Below are positions 49,779 through 61,264 of a DNA stretch of 64,000 nt, piece by piece. Made by a program: the position numbers and the translations under genes. The stretch is from CAYOXX01 sp964408025. GTDB lineage: Bacteria; Acidobacteriota; DATKUA01. The stretch's first letter is position 1; each line of letters opens with the position of its first letter. The notes below the pieces were generated by a model. It did no database searches. It was not told where the DNA came from and saw only the letters and a program-made list of their open reading frames with translations. The stretch is from the NCBI GenBank assembly GCA_964408025.1, contig CAYOXX010000001.1, forward strand, positions 149,854-213,853, written 5' to 3'.

Positions 49779-50273
49779 TCAGCCCGGGCGGCACTGCCGG
49801 AAATCGCCCTCGAGTCGCTCATAGGTGTCCGCCAGGTTCTCCGGTACTATCCTGGCGTCGCCCAGCACTGATACGAAGCTGTTGTCACCCCCCCAGCGCG
49901 GCACCACGTGCATGTGGTAGTGGCTCTCCTCTCCCGCGCCGGCTACGCGGCCGATATTCATACCGATATTGAAACCCTCCGGCTTGAAATGTTCCCTCAG
50001 GATACCGGTGGCCGCCGTGCAGAGGGTCATCATTTCCAACAGCTCCTCGGGGCTGGCGTCGCTCGGGTCGGCGATGTGCCGGTAGGGAGCAATCATCAGG
50101 TGCCCGCTGGTGTAGGGATAGCGGTTGAGTACCACGAAGTTCAGCTCGGCGCGCAGCAGCACCAGGTTGGCTCGGTCTTCTCCGGCTTCGAGCATCTTGC
50201 AGAAGATGCACTCGCTCCGGTCGGCGCTGCCGGAGACGTAAGCGAATCTCCACGGTGTAAATAGTATCTCCAC
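49779..50273 (-). CDS. HIT-family nucleotide hydrolase/phosphorylase
   Basis: A 164-residue histidine-triad protein. The triad HYHMHVVPRWGGD carries the nucleophilic His. CIFCKM near residue 23 and the Ap4A-phosphorylase style GHLMIAPYRHIADPSDAS, GFNIGMNIGRVAGAGEESHYH place it with bacterial Ap4A phosphorylase-like HIT enzymes, which split dinucleoside polyphosphates. It starts 25 bases after HU. Confidence 0.93.
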   Translation of the reverse strand: MEILFTPWRFAYVSGSADRSECIFCKMLEAGEDRANLVLLRAELNFVVLNRYPYTSGHLMIAPYRHIADPSDASPEELLEMMTLCTAATGILREHFKPEGFNIGMNIGRVAGAGEESHYHMHVVPRWGGDNSFVSVLGDARIVPENLADTYERLEGDFRQCRPG

Positions 50274-50298
50274 GGTCGCGGCTTCGGCTTCCGACGGC

Positions 50299-50570
50299 TC
50301 AGCCGTTGATCAACTCTTTCAGCTCTTTGCCCGCCTTGAAGTAGGGGACCCTCTTGGTCGGCACGTGAACGGTCTCGCCGGTCTTCGGATTGCGCCCGAT
50401 GCGGGCCTTGCGTTCACGCAGGCGGAAGCTGCCGAAACCGCGGAGCTCGATCTTCTCGCCGCTGTGCAGGGCGTCGATTATGCAGTCGAAAACGGTGTTG
50501 ACTATCTTCTCCGCGTCCTTCTTCGACAGCTCTACCGACTTCGCGACCTCCTCGACCAGTTCCGCCTTGG

Positions 50571-50574
<4 letters not shown>
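50299..50574 (-). CDS. HU/IHF-family DNA-binding protein
   Basis: A 91-residue nucleoid protein with the family's features: MTKAELVEEVAKSVELSKKDAEKIVNTVFD, the GFGSFRLRERKARIGRNPKTGE arm region with the DNA-intercalating proline area, and PYFKAGKELKELI. Its ATG overlaps the S1 stop (ATGA), an rpsA-hup/ihf order also known in other bacteria, where the IHF-beta gene follows rpsA. Confidence 0.95.
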
Positions 50575-52817
<2,243 letters not shown>

Positions 52818-53156
52818 CTGTTTCTCAAATCCTCCTGACAATTAGATTTGCCGGCTCGCAGGCCGGCACGGGCTCTCGCCCCCAAAGCGCCCTCATTATA
52901 TGAGCGCCCCCCCTCATGTCAAGAAATATCATATATACCGTGAGTTAGAGCCGTTCCGCCCTTTCGGTCGCGAAAAATATTTCGTGTTCCTGAAACGGCA
53001 CTCCCCTACCGAATATCAAAACCCGGACTGCTCCCGAAGTGCCCTGTTGTTATTACCAGACGCTGAAGTTGATCAGGTGTGGATGGCGCGACCGGCCCGG
53101 TTGCGATACGGTGGTTCCGCCGGTAGACTTATCCGCACAAGGAGTTCGCTGATCAG
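52818..53156. other. Divergent intergenic region (rpsA / PQQ-propeller gene)
   Basis: This 339-base stretch holds the rpsA leader and promoter. The remaining 230 or so bases up to the plus-strand gene carry no frame I trust. Confidence 0.6.
52895..52922 (-). promoter_or_regulatory. Sigma-70-type promoter of rpsA
   Basis: Perfect consensus TTGACA (52917-52922) and TATAAT (52895-52900) on the minus strand with a 16-base spacer. Transcription would begin near 52888, leaving a leader of about 70 bases before the S1 ATG. This is the strongest-looking promoter in the window, as expected for a ribosomal gene. Confidence 0.88.
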
Positions 53157-55031
53157 ATGAAGACAGGCCATCGTCTCGCAGCCACTGCTGTTCTTGTTCT
53201 CCCAATCTTTTTCTGCCTGCCGGCCGCTGCGCAGGAGCAGGACAGCAACTTCAGATTCCCCCTGGTCGAGCTCTGGCGCCACCAGGCGGAGGCGCGCGAG
53301 GCCACCGGCAACCAGATCGCCATCGTAGCCGCCCCCTGCGTAGATGAACTGCGGGTTTTCTACGCCAGCGCCAACGGCACCTGCACGGCGCTCTTCAAGC
53401 GCAGCGGAGACCTCTCCTGGACCTTCTCAGTCGGCGAACCGCTTACGCGCGGCCTGGTAATGCCCGGGAGAGGCCCGCTGGTGGCGGCCGGCGAGCGGAA
53501 CCTCTACGCACTCGATCCCGAGAACGGCCTCGTGCGCTGGATCTACGAGCACCCGGTGGCGATCACGGCGCCGCTCGTCGCCTCCGACGACGCGATATTC
53601 CTCGGCGACGAGGAGGGTTCCTTTTCCCGCCTGGACCCCCGCGACGGCTCCATCCGCTGGCGCGTATCCCTTCCGGGAGCTGTCCGCTCGACGCCCCTGG
53701 TCGAAGGAGACCTGGTATTCTGCGGCACCGATGGCGGCAGCGTGGCCTGCCTGGCGGCCGAGGACGGCAGGAAATTCTGGCAGCAGAGTGTGGGCGGCGC
53801 GGTCCGCTCCGGCTTCGCCGTCTGCGGCGGCAGGCTCGTCTTCGGCTCCAACGACGACTACATATACTGCCTCGACGTCGTCAACGGAGACCTTCGCTGG
53901 CGCACGCGTACGGCGGGCGCCGTCTTCGGCATCCCGGTCTGCGACGACCGCTACCTCTACATCGCCTCGGCGGACCGCACCATCCGCTCGCACCGCATCT
54001 CCAACGGCCACGCCCGCGACGAGAGCCCCGTCTCGCTCACCGCCAACCTGCGCGTAGCTCCGCTGCTGGCCGGCGACCTGCTCGTCTACCCGCAGCGCCT
54101 CAATCTTCAGGCGACCTCGACTGAGCTCCTCGCATCCGTCGGCAGTTTCATTCTCCCCAGCGAAATCTCCTCTCCGCCGACCGTCGACTCAGACGGCCTG
54201 ACGCTCTACTACGGATGCGGCGACGGCCTTCTCCTCGCCCTCGCCCCGCAGGGCGCGCACAGGCAGGTTGACGAGCTTCGGGACCTGCGCGAGCCGGAGC
54301 GGCAGATACTCATTCCCGAAGGCGAACCGGTCGCCGCCCCCGACGACCAGCCGGCTGAAGCCGCCGAGTTTCCCGATACGGCCGAGAGCGAGCCTGTTTT
54401 TGAAACCGTGGTTGAAGAACAAATCCCTGTAGAAGATGAACCAACCGGTGAAGAAACCGCTTCCGAAGATGAAACGCCCGTCGAAACAGCTCCTGCCATG
54501 GAAGAAACAGCCGAGCAGCAACCGACGCCCTCCGAAACCGAGATACCCGCCACCGAAGTCGCTCCTTCGGAAGAAGAAACAGTCGAGCAACCGCCGACCG
54601 AGACTGAAGAAATCGCACCAGACGTGGCTCCTTCGGATGAAGAAACAGTCGAGCAGCCGCCGGTCGAGACAGAGGCGATAACACCGGAAGACGCCATCGC
54701 CAGGGCCCGCGAGCTGATGGCGGAGAACCATCTCGAGCGCGCCGCCGCCATGTGGCGCGAGGCCCTGCGCGAGCGCGCCGAGACCACCTACACCGTCGTA
54801 ATCGGCCTCTTCTGTCGCCGCGAGGCGATCTACACCATCATGGATGCATTAGGAGACGAAGCGGAACTGATAATCTTCGACCGGCAACGCGGCGACACAA
54901 CCTGCTACTTCATCTGCACCGGCTTCTTCGACACCCGCAACGCCGCGCTCGAACACCTGCGCTCGCTGCCCGAAATAATCCAACGACAAAACCCCGCCGC
55001 CTTTCGCCTCGACTCCTTCATACCCCAGTAG
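53157..55031 (+). CDS. Exported PQQ-type beta-propeller (BamB-like) protein with C-terminal SPOR-like domain
   Basis: A 624-residue protein: signal peptide (ATAVLVLPIFFCLPAAAQ), then a propeller of WD/PQQ-like blades (about 35-385). Blades are marked by ALDPENGLVRWIYEHP, RLDPRDGSIRWRVSLPG, AEDGRKFWQQSVGG and LDVVNGDLRWRTRTAG. A Glu/Pro/Thr-rich linker (about 400-510) contains near-repeats of SEEETVEQPP. The last 75 residues (YTVVIGLFCRREAIYTIMDAL...CYFICTGFFDTRNAALEHLRSLPEI) have the SPOR pattern that binds denuded peptidoglycan. A scaffold between peptidoglycan and an envelope complex is plausible. Confidence 0.82.
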   Translation: MKTGHRLAATAVLVLPIFFCLPAAAQEQDSNFRFPLVELWRHQAEAREATGNQIAIVAAPCVDELRVFYASANGTCTALFKRSGDLSWTFSVGEPLTRGLVMPGRGPLVAAGERNLYALDPENGLVRWIYEHPVAITAPLVASDDAIFLGDEEGSFSRLDPRDGSIRWRVSLPGAVRSTPLVEGDLVFCGTDGGSVACLAAEDGRKFWQQSVGGAVRSGFAVCGGRLVFGSNDDYIYCLDVVNGDLRWRTRTAGAVFGIPVCDDRYLYIASADRTIRSHRISNGHARDESPVSLTANLRVAPLLAGDLLVYPQRLNLQATSTELLASVGSFILPSEISSPPTVDSDGLTLYYGCGDGLLLALAPQGAHRQVDELRDLREPERQILIPEGEPVAAPDDQPAEAAEFPDTAESEPVFETVVEEQIPVEDEPTGEETASEDETPVETAPAMEETAEQQPTPSETEIPATEVAPSEEETVEQPPTETEEIAPDVAPSDEETVEQPPVETEAITPEDAIARARELMAENHLERAAAMWREALRERAETTYTVVIGLFCRREAIYTIMDALGDEAELIIFDRQRGDTTCYFICTGFFDTRNAALEHLRSLPEIIQRQNPAAFRLDSFIPQ

Positions 55032-55396
55032 AAAAGAAATCCCTGATTAGAACGGTGGTACAGATCCACCTGAGGCGGACAAACTCTCCTGTCTGCCACA
55101 TTTCCACGAACGGTAGCGTCGAGCTTTAGCTCGACTAGGCGGTCTGAAGACTGCCGATACAGCGCTACTTATCACGCTCTAGAGCGATAATGGCTCCCGT
55201 CTTCGACGGGAGTAGGCGGTCTGAAGACCGCCGCTACAGGCAGACTAATCACGCACCAGCGCGATAACACCCTTCCAACTATATCAGGGGCAGATTGAAC
55301 AAACAGGCCGGGGAAGAATCATCGTTATTGAGTTCGACGCCTCACTCCGCAACAAACCGTCTTTACCGGAGCATCGTTCCCTTATATCACTATGCC
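55032..55396. other. Intergenic region with hairpin repeats
   Basis: A 365-base stretch between the convergent propeller gene and the CHAT-associated small gene. It is dominated by the tandem hairpin element at 55118-55268. No coding frame is supported. Confidence 0.65.
55118..55268. repeat. Tandem hairpin element, two units of about 77 bp
   Basis: Each unit begins TAGGCGGTCTGAAGAC(t/c)GCCG(a/c)TACAG and ends ATCACGC...GCGATAA, offset by about 77 bases. Individual stems are GTCGAGCT/AGCTCGAC (55118-55135), GGCGGTCT/AGACTGCC (55138-55155), CGCTCTAGAGCG (55175-55186), CTCCCGTC/GACGGGAG (55194-55212) and GGCGGTCT/AGACCGCC (55215-55232). The short hairpin series resembles intergenic REP-like elements, not a CRISPR array. 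Confidence 0.75.
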
Positions 55397-55870
55397 CTAC
55401 CTAAACGGCCCCGACGGAACCCAGCTCAGAAGCTTATTTACAAATCCCTTCAAAACCTCCATGTCCACAGCCTTCGACTTGACTTCGAACGACCACCTAC
55501 CTTTTTTATCGAGCCCGATCTTAAATTGAGTCTTGAGCACCATCACAACGGCCGTGGTCAGGACACCGACCGTGACAGGATCAAGCGCAAATTTGTATCG
55601 GTCTCCATGTTCTGCCGGTTTTTCGATCAACCGAGTAATCTTCTCCCGCATCTCCGTGTCCTGGGCAAGGAGCACCAGGGCCTCGCGCGCCATCTCGCCA
55701 TCCGAAACGGCTACACCACTTGCACCTTCGTTAAATTCTTTACTCAATTCGCCCTTCAAGTCTCCCGATAGCTGAATATCCGGTCCTCCTTCATCTAGAT
55801 GATACTCAGCCACTGTAGTCAAAATCCGCACGGCAGCATTATCGTCCAAAGCCTTTATCTTCCCCTCCAT
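55397..55870 (-). CDS. Small protein of unknown function encoded with the CHAT-NTPase-TPR gene
   Basis: A 157-residue protein, ATG 55870 after AGGAGG, beginning 17 bases after the CHAT gene's stop on the same strand, so the two are almost surely co-transcribed. Residues 1-90 are mixed helix and acidic loops (NEGASGVAVSDGEMAREALVLLAQD). Residues 97-113 are strongly hydrophobic (DPVTVGVLTTAVVMVL) and could be a membrane segment or buried core. KKGRWSFEVKSKAVD and a C-terminal amphipathic helix follow. No family is recognised. As partner of a caspase-like NTPase it could be the protease substrate, an inhibitor or a membrane effector; none of these is shown. Confidence 0.78.
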   Translation of the reverse strand: MEGKIKALDDNAAVRILTTVAEYHLDEGGPDIQLSGDLKGELSKEFNEGASGVAVSDGEMAREALVLLAQDTEMREKITRLIEKPAEHGDRYKFALDPVTVGVLTTAVVMVLKTQFKIGLDKKGRWSFEVKSKAVDMEVLKGFVNKLLSWVPSGPFR

Positions 55871-55887
55871 GCCGATCCTCCTCGATT

Positions 55888-58800
55888 TTATTTCGGAGAA
55901 TCCCCAACCTCCGGAAACGGCCCCAAATCCGCTTCCTCCCACATCGCTTTGAGCTTCGCCTGTACTTCGCCTGGAGCATTGCGGTAATTAATCATGAAAT
56001 TATCCGAGGAAGCTTTTGCCATTCTATTATCATTAGAGTTTATATGAGCCACAATAGCCTTAATAAACCATCTGCCGCTTTCTTTGAAATCTTCCTGCAA
56101 CCCTGATATACTGCCCAACTGATTATATGTGCCCGCCGCGCCGTGCTCGTCGCCTTGTTTCTCTTTAATTGCCAGCGATTTGAGATACCACTTCTCCGCC
56201 GCCGCGAAGTCCCTTTGTTNNNNNNNNNNNNNNNNNNNNNNNNNNNNNNNNNNNNNNNNNNNNNNNNNNNNNNNNNNNNNNNNNNNNNNNNNNNNNNNNN
56301 NNNNNNNNNNNNNNNNNNNTAATTGCCAGCGATTTGAGATACCACTTCTCCGCCGCCGCGAAGTCCCTTTGTTCCTCCGCGACTCTCCCCAATTGGTGAT
56401 AGGTCATAACAGCTAAATTCTCTATGCCATATACTTCGCTTATATCTAGTGATTTTCTGTACCACCCTTTAGATTTTCTATAGTATCTTTCAGTCAACGC
56501 AATACTCCCCAATAGGTGGTATATATTTGCTATTCCAACCTTATCTTCAGTTTGTTTGAATATTTCCAAGGCTTTTTCAAAATGTTCTTTTGCGGATCGG
56601 AAGTCTGTTTGTCCCTGCGCGATTCTCCCCAATTGGTGATAGGTCTTCGCCGCGCCGGCCTCGTCACCTATTCTCTCCACGATCTCCAGCGATTTCAGAT
56701 ACCACTTCTCCGCCGCCGCGAAGTCCCTTTGTTCCTGCGCGATCATCCCCAATTGGTGATATGTGATCGCCGCGCCGTGCTCGTTGCCTTGTTTCTCTTT
56801 AATTGCCAGCGATTTCAGATACCACTTCTCCGCCGCCGCGAAGTCCCTTTGTTCCTCCGCGACTCTCCCCAATTGGTGATATGCTGCTGCTTCATTCTCT
56901 TTATTACCTTTCTCCATTTCGATATTCGCACGTATTTCAAAAAGCTCAATGGCTTCTGAATAATTTCTTGTGTTTTGAGCATAAAAAGCAAGAGATTGTA
57001 ATAGCGCAGAATAATGTCGATACATTTTCAGGCGTTCCGCCACAGAGAGAGCGAAGTGAAAGTTGGCGCCGTGAATGTGAAAGCCGAAGCGCTGTTCGTG
57101 TAATTCCTTTGGTGCCAACTGATCTGCGACTATTCCCATGACGTCCACAAAAACCCGGCTCCATTTATCATAGATTTCACTAGATACAGAACTTAAAAAA
57201 GTCGAGCGAAGGAAGCCGGTCAAAGCCGGATGAAGTTGGTAGATAGCGCCGGTCATATTTCTGAGCAAGCCGGCTACGGAGAGTGCCTGTAAGAAGCCGT
57301 CTACCTTCTCCCGACTCCAGCTCTCTTCCACCTGTTTGCACATATTTTCAAGCATATCCGCTTGAATATACTGCTCGTGCAGAGCAAGAGGGATTAGTAA
57401 GGGCCGCAAGTCCTCACTCAATTGTTCCTCGGCGAAACGCAAGGTTGCGTATAACTTCTCCGCCTCGGGACCGAGTGCATCCATGTTGGATCGGAGGGCG
57501 TCAATAATTTGGCGAGCACTCATTTTCTCGAGACTGGGAAGAATCACACTCATAGCCAGTGGATGGCCTTCGAGAAGATCCATCAATTCAACCTGGTCTT
57601 CGTCTTCGCGGTTTACTAAAATCCCGAGGTTATCGAGTATCTTTTCGCAGAACTCCCAGCGCTCCTCGCCGACGAGACCGCCTATCGACAGCTTCATTCG
57701 CTGAATCCCCAGCCATCCCTCCTCGCTGCGGCTGGTGATGATCACTTTACTTTGTCCGCCCCGGATCTTCTTCAGCAGCGACAGGAGGACATTTCGATCC
57801 TCCGCCGACAGATTTGCACTTACGCGAGAATCCAGGATGCCTGCGACAACCTCGAAGTTATCCCAGACAATAACAATACGATTCTGTTTTAGGACATTTG
57901 CCAGCGCTGGAACTTTATCTTCCATTTTACCGGCCAGAAAATCTTTGCCGAATATCGCGCTGCCCATCGTATTGATTACGTACTCCGCGCTTCTTACATC
58001 GATGAACGAGAGCCATTGTCCTCCGTCCATACCTTCGGTATCGTTTAGCCACTTGAGAAATCCGCGTACCAGAGTGGTCTTGCCGACGCCGCCGAGGCCG
58101 GTGATCAGAATCGCCGGCGTATCCTTTCGCATGACGCGTTCGAGCTTGAGAATCTCCTGGTCACGGCCGATGAAGCCGTACGGATTCTCCTCGTCCCTGG
58201 CCTCCTCCGGCAGTTCTCTTTTTACTCCTTCCTTCCCTTTTTTAGACTTTTTAACAAAAGGTAACTCATATCTCTTCTGCTGGTAGATAACAGGCACGAC
58301 GAAGTCCTTGAGCTCGAACCTGCCGCGCGCGCAAATCCGCTTCCTCTTCTCAAACATCTTCTGCCGCCCCGCGCGCACTGCACCGGAGAGGTCGCCGGAC
58401 TCGAAAAGTTCTTTATAAAATACGGGCAGGAAGACCTCGGCACCGCTTACATAGAGGGAATAGGCCATCGCCACCACGCCCCGAATACCGGCTTTCAATA
58501 ACGCTGCGGCAACCGACGCGAACGGATCTTTTACACCCTCCTCGATCATCGCCGAGCGGCAGGCGTTCATAACCATTACCGGGACCGCGTGATCTCGCAA
58601 CAGGCCGCTCAACCTCTCGGCATTTATTCGATCCCGTTTCCCTTTGTCGTCTTCGAATACCAGCACCCCCTCGGTAACCGAAAACGTGTGTCGGGAATCG
58701 CCCGTGACCGATCTCTTACCGAATCCGCCGTGGCCGTCGAAGTGGATGATGTGGTAGAAGCCGGGCCGCTCTTTGAGATGTTCACGCAGGTTTGCAAAAG

Positions 58801-59422
58801 TGGGAGGGCGAAGGACGTGCACTTGAGCGGGTATCTTTTCTCTCTCGATCAGCTCCACAAGAGGTCGCGAGACGGACCGGTAATGCGCATCCCTTTCAAA
58901 AGGACGGGCGGTAACTAATAGTATATTTATCCTATCTTTTGGTAGCTCTTCGGGCAGCGGAACCGGGTCGCGAACCTTGTTCATACGCCTTTCAATTTGG
59001 AAGTCAAGGGACAGGTACGTCGCTTCCGGGTCTTTCAGCGCCTCCCAGGGCCACTGTAGAACTCCGGGATCGTCGCTCATTACCTGCAGGCGCAGTTTTC
59101 CGACACCGTCCCGCGTGGCGTCGTGATACCAGATCGCACCCTTTCCGCCGCTGAAAAGCTTCCCGAATGCCTGCTGTCCCCACTCGTCCAAGGCATCGAG
59201 AATATGCTGGGCTCGATCCGTTCTGGGATGATATGGGTATTCTAAGAAATCTTCGAGATACCAAGGCAGCTCCCGCATCAGATCGCTATCGGGTCTGCCC
59301 TCCACCGGGAAGCCGACCGGCGGCGCAACTGTCACCGCTTCCGAATGCTTGCCGCCTTGCCGTTCAACTTCAAACTTCGGAGGGTCTGAACCTTTAAGAT
59401 GTCTAATAATGAGAGTTTTCAT
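55888..59422 (-). CDS. CHAT-domain (caspase-like) STAND NTPase with TPR repeats, interrupted by an assembly gap
   Basis: Domains in order: a CHAT protease (about 1-385) with catalytic His231 in HFDGHGG and Cys288 in MNACRSA; a linker; a STAND/NB-ARC NTPase (about 415-780) with FIGRDQEI, Walker A TGLGGVGKTT (Lys448), Walker B IVIVWDN and ITSRSE; then TPR repeats at a 40-residue period (YHQLGRVAEEQRDFAAAEKWYLKSLAI). The layout fits switches in which TPRs sense a ligand, the NTPase oligomerises and the protease is released, as in several prokaryotic immune systems. 100 Ns (56220-56319) split the gene; 54 bases repeat across them, and merging gives an intact 1,126-residue frame. Confidence 0.85.
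56166..56893 (-). repeat. 120-bp coding tandem repeat (TPR units)
   Basis: TPR-encoding units repeat at 120-base steps. The segment ccacttctccgccgccgcgaa recurs at 56702 and 56822 and, 360 bases below, at about 56342. Some units are nearly identical in DNA while intervening units have diverged, so copy number may vary. Confidence 0.8.
56220..56319. other. Assembly gap (100 N) inside the TPR repeat
   Basis: Exactly 100 Ns. The 54 bases ending at 56219 reappear exactly from 56320 to 56373, so the contig ends overlap and were padded rather than merged. True repeat number is unknown. Confidence 0.9.
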
Positions 59423-59574
59423 GACTATATGATTTCCTTTAAGTACGCGAATGATCGGCCGAACGCCCTGATACCGCCGGCAAATGAATCGATGAATAGC
59501 AGTCTTGTTATCTACCGACTATTAATATAATAGCAGGTTAATTACAGAAAGAGAAGAAACTCGCGGGAAATAGG

Positions 59575-60780
59575 TCAGTCGCGCAATTCGTCCTTGATAA
59601 CATTCGCCAGAACTTTCGCGCCTTCGCGCAGCCGTTCGGGGCTCTCCTTGGAGAAGGTCAGCCTGAGGGCGTTGTGCCCCGAGCCGTCGACGCAGAAGTG
59701 CCGCCCCGGCACGTAGGCCACTCCCCTCTCGATCGCCCGCCCGAGCATCTCCTCGGTGTCGATCCGCTCCGGCAGCCGTATCCAGAGGAAGAAGCCGCCG
59801 CGCGGCCTGTTCCATTCCACGCCTTGGGGCATGAACTCATCGAGTGCCGCCAGCAGGGCCTCGCCGTGCTCGCGGTAGAGACGCCGCACGCCGGCGAGAT
59901 GCTGCCGCAGAAAATCGCCACGGCAAAGCTCGAGAACGATCTGCTGATCGAGGCTGCTCGAGCAGATGTCGCAGGCCTGAGCCGCCAGCTCGACACTGGC
60001 GATCAACTCCTTCGGCCCGCGTATGAACGCTGTGCGCAGTCCGGGCGAGAGGATTTTAGAGAAGCTCGAGAGGTAGATCACGTCCCCCGCGTCCGCCGCC
60101 GCAATCTGACATATGCGGTCCGCACCGCCCTCGTCGAAGTAGAGCTCGCTGTAAGGATCGTCCTCCAGGATCATAAAACCCTCTCGCCGCGAAATCTCCA
60201 GCAGCGTCGTGCGCCGGTCCGCTTCCAGAGTCGCCCCGGAAGGGTTCTGGAAAGTCGGTACAGTGTAGAGCAGCTTCGGGCGCAGACCCTCGTCGCGCAG
60301 GCCGCGCAGCGCCGACTCGAGGGCATCGATCCTGAGACCGTCCTCGTCCTGCTGCACGCCGACCAGGCGCGCCCTGAGGTTGCGGAAGCAGGCGATGGCG
60401 CCGGGATAGCACGGCACCTCGACAAGCACCGCGTCCCCCGGATCTAACAGCACTCTCCCCAGCAGGTCCAGTCCCCGCTGGGAGCCGCTGCAGAGAATTA
60501 CATCCTGCTCGCCTGCGGCGATGCCGCGGCCGCCGAGTATGGCGACGATCTCGCGCCTCAGTTCCGGGTTTCCGGCAGTGGGGCCGTACTGCAAACTCGC
60601 GGGGTCCAGATTATCAGCCATTCCCGCCAAGATCTCGCCAATCCGCCCTAAGGGAAATGCATCGGGCGAAGGATGCCCTCCGGCCAGCGAGATGATTGTG
60701 GGATCGGCAGTGATCTTCGACAGCGCACGGATCGGCGAAGGCCGCATCGCCCCGGCGTCACGCGAGAACAACTCCTCCAT
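59575..60780 (-). CDS. PLP-dependent aminotransferase, class I/II (2-aminoadipate/MocR-like)
   Basis: A 401-residue fold-type I aminotransferase. The Schiff-base lysine is in YLSSFSKILSPGLR; the PLP phosphate and ring contacts include GSQRGLDLLGR, PTFQNPSG and ILEDDPYSEL; the substrate carboxylate Arg lies in ALRLTFSKE. The closest style is LysN/2-aminoadipate or aromatic/branched-chain transaminases without a DNA-binding domain. ATG 60780 with GGAGG at eight bases is preferred over GTG 60789. The amino acid substrate is not fixed. Confidence 0.9.
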   Translation of the reverse strand: MEELFSRDAGAMRPSPIRALSKITADPTIISLAGGHPSPDAFPLGRIGEILAGMADNLDPASLQYGPTAGNPELRREIVAILGGRGIAAGEQDVILCSGSQRGLDLLGRVLLDPGDAVLVEVPCYPGAIACFRNLRARLVGVQQDEDGLRIDALESALRGLRDEGLRPKLLYTVPTFQNPSGATLEADRRTTLLEISRREGFMILEDDPYSELYFDEGGADRICQIAAADAGDVIYLSSFSKILSPGLRTAFIRGPKELIASVELAAQACDICSSSLDQQIVLELCRGDFLRQHLAGVRRLYREHGEALLAALDEFMPQGVEWNRPRGGFFLWIRLPERIDTEEMLGRAIERGVAYVPGRHFCVDGSGHNALRLTFSKESPERLREGAKVLANVIKDELRD

Positions 60781-60866
60781 AGCACTCACCTCCGCCGGAA
60801 TTGTAGCCGCCTTCGCTTGCCGGCGCGAGTGCGTCTCGGGGAAAAAACGTTTTCGTTATGGGCAGC

Positions 60867-60895
60867 TTGACATCGCCATGCGCAGCGACTATCTT
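60867..60895 (+). promoter_or_regulatory. Promoter of the initiator tRNA gene
   Basis: TTGACA (60867-60872), a 17-base spacer and TATCTT (60890-60895). Transcription would start close to 60902, a few bases before the mature tRNA 5' end at 60909. Confidence 0.75.
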
Positions 60896-60908
60896 CTCAT
60901 CTGCCCGA

Positions 60909-60985
<77 letters not shown>

Positions 60986-61264
60986 TTTTTTTGTACACCC
61001 TTCCCTGATAAACTCGCGACTATCTCTCAACTCCCAGACTCACTAAACGCCAAAACAAGAAGAATTTTTATGCAGAATCATATTTGAATAAAGCGCGTAC
61101 ATATATTGTGAGCGTCTTTGACCTTAACTTAGTGACCGTGATAATCTGAGCTGACCTCAGCCACTGGAACTGGGCGCGGGCGTCCTCAACCTTCTTCTTC
61201 GTTAATTCGCGATGGGTAATGATTTCTTCAACCTGGTCGCGGACTGAGTGAAATAGCTTCGCTT

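Noticed and set aside
56320..56893. CRISPR or minisatellite array
   Set aside because: The 120-base periodicity encodes 40-residue TPR-type helices in frame.
55397..59422. Toxin-antitoxin pair
   Set aside because: The small protein lacks any toxin or antitoxin fold I recognise and is encoded downstream of a 1,100-residue NTPase.
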